64,000 bases of DNA from Cytophagales bacterium. GTDB taxonomy: Bacteria; Bacteroidota; Bacteroidia; Cytophagales; Cyclobacteriaceae. Below, piece after piece: positions 53,984 through 63,670 of the stretch (positions are counted from its first letter, which is position 1; each line of letters opens with the position of its first letter). The translations under genes and the position numbers were made by a program. The notes beneath the pieces are model-generated. The model searched no databases. It had not been told where the DNA came from and saw only the letters and a list, made by a program, of their open reading frames with translations. The stretch covers positions 1 to 64,000 of the forward strand of contig JAKSDQ010000191.1 of the NCBI GenBank assembly GCA_022360015.1. Reading direction: 5' to 3'.

Positions 53984-55833
53984 ACCCTAACCAATGCTAC
54001 CCAATCTTGTTCATCATTCAATTTATTTATGGGTTGCCAACCTGTGCCTTCGAGGAATAATTGCTTGCCATCCTTCAACGGTCCGCCATGCTGGGGATCG
54101 AACCATTTTATTTCAAACTTTTCCTGATTTTGTTCCAGGTTGATCTTTGTATTATCGCCTTTGCGAAGATAAATAGCAAATATTTCATCTTTTTTTCCAA
54201 AGCAATAGGCTTTTTCGGAGCTAACCAATTCGTTCATATTGCTCATCTCCGGGAAAGGCAGGTATTCCTGAAAAAAATCAAGTGCCACCGCTGTTAGTGC
54301 CCAAAGGTTTTCCCTTGTTCTCCAATCCTCTGCATTGAGGTCATTGTGTGCGTACTGGTAGCCGAAATACCATTCTACTCCGGCACCACCTGCCATAAGG
54401 TTACCCCATAACACCTCCTGTCGCAGGGTATCACGTGCCGGATCCACATCATCCGGTACCGCCCCGGTATGCCATTTGCCGATCTCATCCTGGGTCAGAA
54501 CCCAGATTTTCCCTGAATCGGCAGATCGCTTTAAATATTTCAATGTTTCTTCATGAATGGTGGTTTTGTTACCGATTTGCAGTGATAATCCGTCCAATGC
54601 CTCAAACCCATACAAAGCGTCAACAATTGGCTCCCTGGCCTTGGGCGACGCATGGGTATGTACAACTGTAAAATTCCGATAGGGATCATGCCTGTCAAAA
54701 TAGGTAGCCATAGCCTTGCGTTGGGCATCATTCTGACCGTTTGGTGTGAAAGGGGCGGGGCCATTTTCCTCTCCCAGATTCCAGGTAACAGCCAGGTGAT
54801 GGGCAAAGCGTGCTATGAGTTCCCGGTAATAAAGTTTACGCAGTGGACCCACATCACCATGGTCCAGCAAGCGTTCGTTTTCGGTTTCCTGGGTAACAAA
54901 ATGAAGCATAATTCCAAGTTTATCGGCGTGGGTAAACACTTTTTCCCACTGATCGAGCTTGCTGCAATCAAAGCGTTCGAAATCCTGGTGTGTCAGGTAT
55001 GGCCAAACGTCCTTTCCGTCACCACCGATATTCATGGTCAAAAAATAAACGACATTCATTTTTTGGCCGGCCAGATAGTTAAGCGCCCCGATGATGCCTT
55101 TGCCTTTGCCGTTTTTCCAGATTACATCACCCTCTTTCCAATCCCTGGCATGTGCCTCATAGGTTTTTATCAAAACTTTGGAAGTATCCGAGGCGTAAGT
55201 ATTGTCAAAATCAGCATAGGCAAGAAAGTTCTCAGGGCTATCGGCTCCGCCTTTCAGAAAGTACTGACCGGATTCGCCGAAACGCAGGTAACGCTGCCCG
55301 ACATATTGTAACCGGCCATGCGCTCTGAAGTCGCGCCCTTCCTTATCTGTAGGCAATACGATGAAGCTGCCGGTTTGGCCATCAAAAGCCACGGGCTCTC
55401 CGGCATTCGGATCCTCACTGGTGCTGATGCCCGCCCCGTTTCTGAAAGAGGCGCTGTAATCCCATTCGCCCGTTTCATCAGGGACAAATTTAACCTGCCA
55501 GATATGGCCACTGCTGGCCCCGGTCTCACCTGCATGGCCATCTGCGGCGTAATAACCGGGAATCACCAGGCTTCTGTTACCTTTGGAAAATGTAACATTT
55601 AAACGGTAGTTCAGAAAGGGATTTTCAGCAGCAGTTTCTGAAGTGGCGGGACCTTCGAAATTCAGGGTAATTGTATGCCACTTGCGATATTCGGTGTCTG
55701 CGGACTTTTCATCCACCGGGTTTTTGCAGCCAATACAAATAAAAATGGCGCAGAAGAAAGCAAACGTTCTGTTTAGGGTAAAGCAGCCCGGTGAATAGTA
55801 TTTTTTGAATAGGGTCGACTGAAAAATTTGCAT
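53971..55833 (-). CDS. DUF5060-type glycoside hydrolase lipoprotein
   Basis: A 620-residue exported protein. The N terminus has a hydrophobic signal with lipobox IFICIGC (Cys36). A DUF5060-like beta domain lies at ~50-165 (FLNYRLNVTFSKGNRSLVIP, PDETGEWDYSASFRNG). A TIM-barrel-like catalytic region spans ~185-500 (YFLKGGADSPENFLAYADFD, VTWNLGEENGPAPFT), with candidate acids Glu in NLGEEN and in TQDEIGKWH. A C-terminal beta domain resembles the putative collagen-binding domain seen in such enzymes. Substrate is unknown. It lies near the fucose operon, which may hint at a fucose-containing glycan, but this is weak. Confidence 0.8.
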   Translation of the reverse strand: MQIFQSTLFKKYYSPGCFTLNRTFAFFCAIFICIGCKNPVDEKSADTEYRKWHTITLNFEGPATSETAAENPFLNYRLNVTFSKGNRSLVIPGYYAADGHAGETGASSGHIWQVKFVPDETGEWDYSASFRNGAGISTSEDPNAGEPVAFDGQTGSFIVLPTDKEGRDFRAHGRLQYVGQRYLRFGESGQYFLKGGADSPENFLAYADFDNTYASDTSKVLIKTYEAHARDWKEGDVIWKNGKGKGIIGALNYLAGQKMNVVYFLTMNIGGDGKDVWPYLTHQDFERFDCSKLDQWEKVFTHADKLGIMLHFVTQETENERLLDHGDVGPLRKLYYRELIARFAHHLAVTWNLGEENGPAPFTPNGQNDAQRKAMATYFDRHDPYRNFTVVHTHASPKAREPIVDALYGFEALDGLSLQIGNKTTIHEETLKYLKRSADSGKIWVLTQDEIGKWHTGAVPDDVDPARDTLRQEVLWGNLMAGGAGVEWYFGYQYAHNDLNAEDWRTRENLWALTAVALDFFQEYLPFPEMSNMNELVSSEKAYCFGKKDEIFAIYLRKGDNTKINLEQNQEKFEIKWFDPQHGGPLKDGKQLFLEGTGWQPINKLNDEQDWVALVRVIDS

Positions 55834-56038
55834 AGGAAAATGGTTGATACGGACAAAAATAAGCGGCTTAATAAGCGCTGAAGTTTTTGATATTATATAG
55901 TTTAACTGGTCTCAATGTACAATCTTAATATCTTTCTGTCAAATTTAACCTAATGATAATAAAACATTCCCTTTCTTTTGATATAATTGGGGCTTTCAAA
56001 GGGAAGGGGATGTTTTCAATTTGATAATTAAAAATTTG

Positions 56039-58132
56039 ATGAATAAATCGGTATATATAGCCACCATAGAGCCCAATAGTGGTAAGTCTATTGTCGTTTT
56101 GGGATTGATGACCATGTTATTGGGAAAAACCGCCAGGGTTGGGTACTTCAGACCCATCATCGATGATATGGAAAATGGTGAAATGGACAATCACATCAAC
56201 ACAGTCATTTCGCATTTCGACTTAAAGATTGATTTTGAATCGGCCTATGTGTATACCCGCAGTGAGGTACTGGCGAAACAAAATCAGGGCGGTTCCGGAG
56301 AAATTCTTGATACAATTATCAGGAAGTATAAGGAAATTGAAGCAAATTTCGATTTTGTATTAGTCGAGGGAACGGATTTTTCAGACGAGGGGAGTATAAC
56401 GGAATTCGATATTAATATACTGATTGCCAAAAACCTGGGAATTCCCGTCATCATGATTGCCAGCGGGATCGGTAAAAACGTCGAGGAACTGGTAGGTAAC
56501 CTATTCCTGGCTTGCAAAACCTTCAAGGAAAAGGATGTGGAAGTGCTTGCCGTATTTGCCAATAAGGTTTCAAAAGACCGACTGGAGGAGGTTGCTTCGA
56601 GGTTGGCCAACAGCTTTTCAAAAGAAGTCGAGGTAGTGATAATACCCGAAGTAAAATCATTGTCCAACCCCACCATCAGGGAAATTGTGAAGGCGTTGAA
56701 AGGGAAAGTACTGTTTGGGGAAGAGTATTTAAACAACCAGGCCGAGAGTTTTGGGGTTGGGGCCATGCAATTACGCCATTACCTGCCGCAGCTTAAAGAT
56801 AACGGTTTGGTAATTACGCCCGGAGACCGCGCCGATATCATTTTGGGAGCGTTGCAGGCCAATGTTTCGGCCAATTATCCGAAAATCTCAGGAATCATTT
56901 TAACCGGTGGACTGATACCCGAGGAGCCCATCTTAAAATTAATTAATGGGGTTTCGGAGATTGTGCCTGTTGTTTCCGTCGGATCGGGGACATTTAAGGT
57001 CGCCAATAAAATCGGGGGGATAAAGTCCCGGATTTATGCAGACAATAAACAAAAGGTAACAACTTCCATCAGCACTTTCGAAAAATATGTCGATATAGAC
57101 AGGCTGGCAGAAAGACTGATTTCTTTCACGTCAGATAAGCTGACGCCCAGAATGTTTTTATACAACTTAATGATACAGGCCCAGCAGCAAAAGAAACACA
57201 TTGTGCTTCCGGAGGGTGAGGACGACCGCATTCTGATGGCTGCATCCAGGTTGATAGCAGGAGATGTGGTGGACATTACCCTGATAGGCGATGAGGAAAA
57301 AATCAAAACCAAAGCGCTTAAGTTGAATATTCCCATAGATTTTAACAAGGTTGCGATTGTTTTACCTGCGGAATCGCCGAATTACAATGATTATGTCAAT
57401 ACATTTTATGCGCTCAGGAAACATAAAGGTGTGAACCTCACCATGGCAAAAGATATGCTGCTGGATGTATCATACTTCGGATCCATGATGGTTTACAAAG
57501 GCCATGCCGATGGAATGGTTTCCGGGGCTGCCCATACCACCCAGCATACCATCAGGCCAGCGTTGCAGTTCATAAAAACCAAACCAGGCGCCTCTATTGT
57601 GTCCTCCGTGTTTTTTATGTGTATGGAAGACAGGGTTTCTGTTTTCGGGGATTGTGCTATTAACCCCAACCCTGATGCCGGGGAGTTGGCTGAAATTGCT
57701 ATTGCCTCTGCTGATTCGGGAAAAGCCTTTGGTATAGAACCGAAAATAGCGATGTTATCGTATTCTTCGGGGAGTTCCGGTCAGGGTGAAGATGTGGAAA
57801 CAGTAAGGGCGGCCACCCAAATTGTAAAGCAAAAACGCCCGGACCTCAATATTGAAGGCCCCATACAATACGATGCAGCGGTGGATATCAATGTGGGAAA
57901 AAGCAAGCTTCCTGACTCCAAAGTGGCAGGACAGGCCAATGTGTTGATATTTCCGGATTTGAATACCGGTAATAATACCTATAAGGCGGTGCAACGGGAA
58001 ACAGGAGCCCTTGCGGTGGGGCCGATGCTGCAGGGATTAAACAAACCGGTAAATGATTTAAGCCGGGGGTGTACCGTGGAAGATGTTTACAACACGGTTA
58101 TAATAACGGCCATTCAGGCACAGCAAGGATAG
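56039..58132 (+). CDS. pta: Phosphate acetyltransferase
   Basis: A 697-residue enzyme that interconverts acetyl-CoA and acetyl phosphate. It has the long bacterial form: an N-terminal BioD/CobQ-like P-loop-type domain (YIATIEPNSGKSIVVLGLMT), a middle DRTGG domain (~220-330), and a C-terminal PTA catalytic domain (~380-697). The catalytic domain carries IVLPEGEDDRILMAASRL, DGMVSGAAHTTQHTIRPALQ and LSYSSGSSGQGEDVETVR. ATG 56039 is chosen over an upstream TTG (56021). It is followed 19 bp later by acetate kinase, forming the acetate overflow/uptake operon. Confidence 0.96.
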   Translation: MNKSVYIATIEPNSGKSIVVLGLMTMLLGKTARVGYFRPIIDDMENGEMDNHINTVISHFDLKIDFESAYVYTRSEVLAKQNQGGSGEILDTIIRKYKEIEANFDFVLVEGTDFSDEGSITEFDINILIAKNLGIPVIMIASGIGKNVEELVGNLFLACKTFKEKDVEVLAVFANKVSKDRLEEVASRLANSFSKEVEVVIIPEVKSLSNPTIREIVKALKGKVLFGEEYLNNQAESFGVGAMQLRHYLPQLKDNGLVITPGDRADIILGALQANVSANYPKISGIILTGGLIPEEPILKLINGVSEIVPVVSVGSGTFKVANKIGGIKSRIYADNKQKVTTSISTFEKYVDIDRLAERLISFTSDKLTPRMFLYNLMIQAQQQKKHIVLPEGEDDRILMAASRLIAGDVVDITLIGDEEKIKTKALKLNIPIDFNKVAIVLPAESPNYNDYVNTFYALRKHKGVNLTMAKDMLLDVSYFGSMMVYKGHADGMVSGAAHTTQHTIRPALQFIKTKPGASIVSSVFFMCMEDRVSVFGDCAINPNPDAGELAEIAIASADSGKAFGIEPKIAMLSYSSGSSGQGEDVETVRAATQIVKQKRPDLNIEGPIQYDAAVDINVGKSKLPDSKVAGQANVLIFPDLNTGNNTYKAVQRETGALAVGPMLQGLNKPVNDLSRGCTVEDVYNTVIITAIQAQQG

Positions 58133-58151
58133 GTTTTAGATATTTTATGTC

Positions 58152-59351
58152 ATGAAAATACTAGTTATAAATTCCGGTAGTTCTTCCGTTAAATTCCAAT
58201 TATTTATCATGCCTTCTGCCGAGGTAGTTTGTACCGGTATGGTTGAAAGAATAGGATTGGAAAATGCCAAAATTCACTTTCATTCCGAAAAGGATAGCTT
58301 TGAGAAAGTGGCACAGGTTCCCCATCATAAGGAGGCTTTGAAAGCCATTGCCTTATGTTTGATGGACCCGGTATATGGCGTGGTAAAAGATCCGGGGGAT
58401 ATCCATGCCGTTGGACACAGGGTAGTTCATGGCGGAAGCGTTTTTACTAAAGCAACGCCAATCGATGAATTAGTGAAGGACAAAATAAAAGAGTTATCGG
58501 TACTGGCTTCCTTGCACAACCCTGCTAACCTGGAAGGAATAAAGGTATCGGAAGAAATTTTTCCATCCGCGAGGCAAATTGCAGTATTTGATACGGCTTT
58601 TCATCAAACCATTCCCATCGAAGCTTACAAATATGCTATTCCCGGTCATTTTTTGGAGGAAAATGGTATCAGATTGTACGGTTTTCACGGAATGAGTCAT
58701 AAATATGTGTCCGAAAAGGCCATTGAATATTTGGGCCGGCATGCTTCAAAGATGATTACTATCCATCTCGGAAACGGGTGCAGCATGACTGCCATTGCGG
58801 ACGGTAGAAGTGTCGACCATACGCTTGGGTTCGGTACAACTACAGGTTTGATCATGGGTACCAGAAGTGGCGATATAGACCCTTCGGTAATTTTTTATCT
58901 GATAAATTCCCTTGGTTATACCCCAAAAGAGGTAAATACAATGCTGCAAAAGAAAAGCGGGATGCTTGGACTGACCGGATTCAGCGATTTGAGAGATATC
59001 GAACAGGCAGCCGAAGATGGAAATAAAGCGTGCCGGCTTGCCTTACAAATGAATGCCTACAGAATCAAGAAATACATCGGCGCCTATGCCGCGGCAATGA
59101 ACGGATTGGATGCCATTGTATTTACCGCAGGTATTGGTGAAAACTCAGCGTTGATAAGAAGCCTGGCATGCGAAGAGATGGACTTTTTGGGGATCCGGCT
59201 GGACCAGGAAAAAAACAGAATACGATCGAAGGACTTACGTGAAATCAATAGTCCGGACTCGGCTGTAAAAGTGCTCGTTATCCCCACCAATGAGGAGTTG
59301 GAAATTGCCAGACAGGCATATAAGCTTGAAGTTCCGCAACAATCCCCCTAA
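58152..59351 (+). CDS. ackA: Acetate kinase
   Basis: A 399-residue ASKHA-fold kinase that makes ATP and acetate from acetyl phosphate. Signature 1 is ILVINSGSSSVKFQLF. Signature 2 includes YGFHGMSHKYVSEKA. The phosphate-binding region is ITIHLGNGCSMTAI, and later VFTAGIGENS. Length is standard (about 400). It is paired with pta. Confidence 0.97.
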   Translation: MKILVINSGSSSVKFQLFIMPSAEVVCTGMVERIGLENAKIHFHSEKDSFEKVAQVPHHKEALKAIALCLMDPVYGVVKDPGDIHAVGHRVVHGGSVFTKATPIDELVKDKIKELSVLASLHNPANLEGIKVSEEIFPSARQIAVFDTAFHQTIPIEAYKYAIPGHFLEENGIRLYGFHGMSHKYVSEKAIEYLGRHASKMITIHLGNGCSMTAIADGRSVDHTLGFGTTTGLIMGTRSGDIDPSVIFYLINSLGYTPKEVNTMLQKKSGMLGLTGFSDLRDIEQAAEDGNKACRLALQMNAYRIKKYIGAYAAAMNGLDAIVFTAGIGENSALIRSLACEEMDFLGIRLDQEKNRIRSKDLREINSPDSAVKVLVIPTNEELEIARQAYKLEVPQQSP

Positions 59352-59371
59352 ACAGTCATCGGTGGATGGGC

Positions 59372-60487
59372 TCAGTTGGTAAAAACCTTGATTTCCACCC
59401 GCCGGTTCAATTGCCGGGTGCTTTCATTCCTGTTATCTCCCACGGGATTGTAAGGGCCGAAACCTGTAGTAATAATGCGCTCACTATTTATATTTTTCTT
59501 GTCCATCAGGTATTTTTTAAGAAACTCCGAGCGCTTTCTGGACAAATCGATATTCTCCCGTAGTGTTCCCCGGTTTTCGGTATAGCCGTTTAACGCTACT
59601 TTTAAATGAGGATAATTCTGGAGTAAATTGCCCAACCTTACCATTTCCAGGGAGTCTTTGGGGGATAAAAAATCTGTCTCACTTTGTTTGAACAGAATGT
59701 GGTTGAATATGGTGTCACTTGTTGTGAATACCTGTACCGAGTCCATTGGCGGTGGTAACTCAGGCTGTTCTTCAGCGGTGGGTTCCTCCACTTCCGGTTT
59801 TAGTGCAACCGTACGTTGTGCAAAGATTTTGACGGGTCCCTTAAGGCCTAAAACAGCGTTGCTGAATATCAATGTGCCATTCTTTGTCTGAAATGACTTT
59901 TGCGTGGCAAAATCGTAGTGACCGTCCAGAATCAATACACCATTTTCATTGGTGATTTTTCCTTCAAAAATGAGATCGTACAATCCTGAGACATTTTCCG
60001 GGGCATAGCAACCTTCTTTGATAATTCCTATGGTTTTCAATTTAAGGTAACCTTCCTTGTAAGTACCGGAAACCCGCGTATACTTTTGAACCACCCCTCC
60101 GCTCATATACACCCTCATAAGGAATGTTCCCTTAACATTATTTTCTTCCTGCATCAAGGTAAGCTTAAAAGTAGATTCCCTCCGTACATGACCATTAAAG
60201 TCATAGGCTGGTACATTGGTTGTGTTTTCCCACACCCCGCTGATATCTTCAGGATATTTTCGCATGTCAGAATTCGCCACGTCGTTTAAACTGCCCCGGG
60301 GTCGGGGGCTACTTTTGGTAATAGCGCCGTTCCCTTTTTGAAGGCTCCTGATCGAAGATCGCGTGTGATCCGAATGTGCCAGATCGCTGCTTTGCCCGTT
60401 GCTTAGCTGTATCAATAACAGGTTTACCGCAAGGTACCATCCGAACCATGACCGGCGTTTGAAATGAGAAAATCGAGGATTTAGCAT
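59372..60487 (-). CDS. OmpA-family protein with a novel N-terminal domain
   Basis: A 371-residue exported protein with a signal segment at ~15-32 (WYLAVNLLLIQLSNGQ). A beta-rich region (~80-225, DISGVWENTTNVPAYDFNGH and GVLILDGHYDFATQ) resembles no family I can name. A Pro/Glu-rich linker (~232-250) is followed by an OmpA/MotB C-terminal domain (~255-370). That domain carries VALNGYTENRGTLRENIDLS and RKRSEFLKKYL, which match the peptidoglycan-binding consensus, ending NRRVEIKVF. It is convergent with ackA. It probably tethers the envelope to peptidoglycan. Confidence 0.85.
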   Translation of the reverse strand: MLNPRFSHFKRRSWFGWYLAVNLLLIQLSNGQSSDLAHSDHTRSSIRSLQKGNGAITKSSPRPRGSLNDVANSDMRKYPEDISGVWENTTNVPAYDFNGHVRRESTFKLTLMQEENNVKGTFLMRVYMSGGVVQKYTRVSGTYKEGYLKLKTIGIIKEGCYAPENVSGLYDLIFEGKITNENGVLILDGHYDFATQKSFQTKNGTLIFSNAVLGLKGPVKIFAQRTVALKPEVEEPTAEEQPELPPPMDSVQVFTTSDTIFNHILFKQSETDFLSPKDSLEMVRLGNLLQNYPHLKVALNGYTENRGTLRENIDLSRKRSEFLKKYLMDKKNINSERIITTGFGPYNPVGDNRNESTRQLNRRVEIKVFTN

Positions 60488-60853
60488 GGCTCCACCAATA
60501 TCTTGTAATTATCCTGACATGTATCAAATTGATTTTTCTTCCTTTAATTTAAGGATTTTTATCCACAAAAAGAATGCGATAACGCAAAAATAATTCCCTC
60601 TCTATGGGTCCCCAATCTCCCATTTTCCATTACCCTGCAAACTTCAACCCCAATGCCTCCCCTCATCATTCCACCCCATTCCCCATCGTACCATCAGTCC
60701 ACTTCTCATTCCCCAAAGTTCCATCATTTCACTTCCCCACCATTCCATTCCCCTATTATTCCCCCACTACTGACCAAAGTCATTGTCCTTTACCCACAAT
60801 TTACCTATAATAGCCAGAGATGAAATAAAATGCGGTTTTAAAAGTCAACACCC
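60488..60853. other. G-poor, C/T-rich intergenic tract
   Basis: From about 60598 to 60780 the plus strand is almost free of G and built of variations on CATTCC(C), TTCCA and CCCCA. A 68-codon frame (60604-60810) is low complexity and not believable. The asymmetry continues into the next gene and its 3' flank. Confidence 0.6.
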
Positions 60854-61117
60854 ATGAGCTATCTAAACAAAACTATCTTCCCAGGCTCCCATGGTATGGT
60901 TTTCACCATCAACACCCAAAACACCGAAGACGTTGAACATGTCACCCAACACCTGATGCAACAACCCGGAATCAAAAAAATAGCATTTAACAGGGAGGTA
61001 TATCCCTATGAAATGACCATCACTACCAGCAAGGCCCTGCCCATAGAAGACTTCCAGGAGATGGTCAAACAAGCCGGCTTCCACGCCATCCACAAAACCG
61101 TAACCGGCCTCGACTAA
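60854..61117 (+). CDS. Small HMA-like (ferredoxin-fold) protein without CxxC
   Basis: An 87-residue cytosolic protein. The predicted beta-alpha-beta-beta-alpha-beta pattern (MVFTINTQNTEDVEHVTQHL, PGIKKIAFNREVYPYEMTIT, EDFQEMVKQAGFHAIHK) matches the heavy-metal-associated domain fold. The metal-binding CxxC is missing: the loop reads TQNTED. It is unlikely to carry copper; it could be a small regulator or adaptor. Codon use is strongly C-biased at third positions, unlike its neighbours. Confidence 0.6.
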   Translation: MSYLNKTIFPGSHGMVFTINTQNTEDVEHVTQHLMQQPGIKKIAFNREVYPYEMTITTSKALPIEDFQEMVKQAGFHAIHKTVTGLD

Positions 61118-61129
61118 CCCACCAACCAT

Positions 61130-61172
61130 CCCAACCCCAACCCCCATTTCTATTTCCATTTTCATTTTCATT
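61130..61172 (+). repeat. Polypyrimidine tract with tandem TTTTCAT
   Basis: After the HMA-like gene the plus strand carries CCCAACCCCAACCCCC and then short tandem units of the CATTTT/TTTTCA type up to the stop of the convergent NRPS gene at 61174. It could serve as a T-rich terminator region or a slippage-prone tract. Confidence 0.5.
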
Positions 61173-61173
61173 T

Positions 61174-63657
61174 TTATTTACTCAGCACCGAAACATTCTC
61201 CCCCGACGGCTGGCTATTAGCCATATCGAGACATTCCTGCACCTGCCTTGCCAGGGGTTGTACGGCCGGTTCCTCAAAGAGCGTCAGATGTTCACCAGGC
61301 ACGACATATACGCTGAGCCCTCCCAGCGCAATGGCCGTCCACCTTTCAATATGGAAGTTTTTATTAGGATCCTCATTGTATTCACTGCTGCGGATGAGCG
61401 TTACCTTTTCCTGACACGGTGCCCAGAAATAGTCCTCATAAAGCCGGCCCAGGTGTTCCTGCATTTCCCTTAGCTTCCGGGCCTGAGCCGATTCGGTTAA
61501 AACGATCCAACGCTTTTTTAACTTCTCCATTCTTTTAGTTATCTTCTTCCGGACAGCCTCTTTGGCTTCCCTGAAACTGAGACCGACAAAGCGCTTCAAA
61601 CGTTTCTGCATCGGGGGAATAACTATGGCTGCGGGAATGCGCCGCCCCAGTTCCCTGCCACCTGAGTCCACGATCACCAGTAACGAGATAGATTCGCCCA
61701 TCTCTCTCAACTGATGGGCTATTTCAAGACATACCGCATTACTGAAGCAGGTGCCCAGCAAGGCGTATGGGCCCTTTGGCTGTATACTTTGGATTTCCTT
61801 TAGGTAGTCTGAAGCCATTGTTTTTATACTTTCATGATAGGCGCTGACACCATCGAGGCCTACAGGCTGCATGGAGTATACCGGCTGGTCATTATCCAGG
61901 TATTTAGAAAGGGCGTGATAGAAGTAGACATGCCCTCCGCCTGCATGCATACAAAAAATGGGTGGTTTGCTGCCTTTCGTTCGTAAAGGTACCAGGGCCG
62001 ACCAACTGGGAGATGACCGGTTGCCGTTAAGTATTCCGGCAAGGGCTTCGATGGTTGGATTTTGCAGCAATGCAGCCGGTGGCAGGTTGTGTTTCAGTTT
62101 TTTCTCAATTTGTGCCAATAGCTTCACCGCCAGGATAGAGGTGCCGCCCATCTCAAAAAAGTTTTCAGTGACACCCACCGGACTACGGCCAAAGAGCTGT
62201 TCCCATATTTTGGCCAGTTGTAGCTCTGTGGGGTTTCTGGGGGTTATAAAGTTTCGGCGGCTGCCGTTTTGGGACATAAGGCCCCGGGGACTGCCATTTG
62301 CCCGCCATTCCATATCCGCGGTATGCTTTTCTGCGGGAGGGCCTTCGAGACTGTCGAATAATTCGGCTACAGTACCCTCTTCCCGTCCGGGTAATGATCG
62401 CAGCAATACCTCGAACTGACTACATAGCCATTGAGCGACTGTGCCTGAAACCTGGCTCTTTTTGAATTTAATCTCAATGTTCAGCACATTCCCGGGGACT
62501 ACAATCACAGTGACCGGGTAAGTAGAGGTTATACCCCCTGAAAGGTCCGTCACTTTGATCTCACCGCTTTCCAGGGTGCTCCATGGAAAATTTTCAAATA
62601 CAAGCAGGCTATCGAACAACGGCAGTTCTCCGGGCCACCCGATCCACTCGCTGAGCTGATCTAACGTGTTAAACTCAAAATTCTGCAACCCTGACTGTTG
62701 GGACTGTATTTTTTTCAACCAATCAGACAGGGTCATTGATGATTCCCAGTTTATTCTTGCCGGTAATACGTTGGTGAACATACCTGCCACAAGTTCCATA
62801 TTCGTCAATCCGGTATTACGTCCTGAAACAGTGGTACCAAAAACCGTATCCCGGGTATTGCCATAGCGGGTCGACAAAAGTCCCCAGCAGCCCTGAATGA
62901 TGGTTCCTGTTGTTACCTGGTGCCTCCTGGCCAAGGATTGCAACCCGGCTGTACCATCGGCTGAAATTGAAAATGAATGGGTTGAAAATTCGTTGGTTTT
63001 CCCTGTTTTTGCCCATTTGTTAGCAAGTAAAACAGGTTTTTTAAAACCTTTGAATTTTTGCACCCAAAAAAGCCTTGCCTGTTCTGGATCCTGTTTTTGC
63101 ACCCAGTTCAGGTAATTCGAGTAGGAGGGCAGTGGTTCAGGTGAAAATGTTTGCTTTTTACATAAAACATCATAAAACTTAAAAACATCCTTGATAATCA
63201 GCGCAGCCGACCAGCCATCGAGTAGTATATGATGGCAACTCCAAAGCATCTGCCAGTTGCCGGCATTCAGTTTTATTAACGTGATGCGCGAGACGGGTGC
63301 TTTTGATAAGCTAAAGCCTTGTTCATGGTCTTCCCGGGTGAGCCTGGTGATTTTCTTTTTTTGGGCTTTTGCAGACAACCCTTCCAGATGGTGTGTTGTC
63401 CATGGCATAGTGGCCTGGGGGTGGATGATCTGTACAGGTTTCTTTATTTTTTCCCAATGTACTGACGCACGCAACGCCCAATGACGCTGTGTGCACTGCT
63501 GCCATGCTTCTCTGAGTAGTTCGACATCCAGTGTCCCTTCCAGTTTACACTTCACCTGAAGAAATCCCTGATCATTACTTTCATGCAGGCTGTGTAACAG
63601 CAAGGTTTGTTGCATGAATGTCAATGGGTAAATCGCTTCAACTTTAGGTTTTGACAT
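61174..63657 (-). CDS. NRPS terminal protein: condensation - carrier - thioesterase, no adenylation domain
   Basis: An 827-residue protein. The condensation domain (~8-430) opens YPLTFMQQTLLLHSLHE and has the intact HHILLDG active-site motif (142-148). There is no adenylation domain: only a ~50-residue linker (residues ~430-480, ending RRNFITPRNPTELQLAKIWE) precedes the carrier domain (~485-545), whose phosphopantetheine Ser507 lies in FEMGGTS. The thioesterase (~560-815) has PIFCMHAGGGHVYFY, the nucleophile elbow LLGTCFSN with Cys637 in place of Ser, a probable Asp664 in VIVDSGG and His790 in VPGEH. It probably releases a peptide built by genes beyond the window's right edge, with an amino acid loaded in trans. 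Confidence 0.93.
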   Translation of the reverse strand: MSKPKVEAIYPLTFMQQTLLLHSLHESNDQGFLQVKCKLEGTLDVELLREAWQQCTQRHWALRASVHWEKIKKPVQIIHPQATMPWTTHHLEGLSAKAQKKKITRLTREDHEQGFSLSKAPVSRITLIKLNAGNWQMLWSCHHILLDGWSAALIIKDVFKFYDVLCKKQTFSPEPLPSYSNYLNWVQKQDPEQARLFWVQKFKGFKKPVLLANKWAKTGKTNEFSTHSFSISADGTAGLQSLARRHQVTTGTIIQGCWGLLSTRYGNTRDTVFGTTVSGRNTGLTNMELVAGMFTNVLPARINWESSMTLSDWLKKIQSQQSGLQNFEFNTLDQLSEWIGWPGELPLFDSLLVFENFPWSTLESGEIKVTDLSGGITSTYPVTVIVVPGNVLNIEIKFKKSQVSGTVAQWLCSQFEVLLRSLPGREEGTVAELFDSLEGPPAEKHTADMEWRANGSPRGLMSQNGSRRNFITPRNPTELQLAKIWEQLFGRSPVGVTENFFEMGGTSILAVKLLAQIEKKLKHNLPPAALLQNPTIEALAGILNGNRSSPSWSALVPLRTKGSKPPIFCMHAGGGHVYFYHALSKYLDNDQPVYSMQPVGLDGVSAYHESIKTMASDYLKEIQSIQPKGPYALLGTCFSNAVCLEIAHQLREMGESISLLVIVDSGGRELGRRIPAAIVIPPMQKRLKRFVGLSFREAKEAVRKKITKRMEKLKKRWIVLTESAQARKLREMQEHLGRLYEDYFWAPCQEKVTLIRSSEYNEDPNKNFHIERWTAIALGGLSVYVVPGEHLTLFEEPAVQPLARQVQECLDMANSQPSGENVSVLSK

Positions 63658-63670
63658 GGTACTTAATGTT

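Noticed and set aside
53971-55833. Polysaccharide utilisation locus around the glycoside hydrolase
   Set aside because: No SusC/SusD-like genes, and the neighbours are a small lipoprotein and pta-ackA; only the AraC gene and fuconate operon are near.
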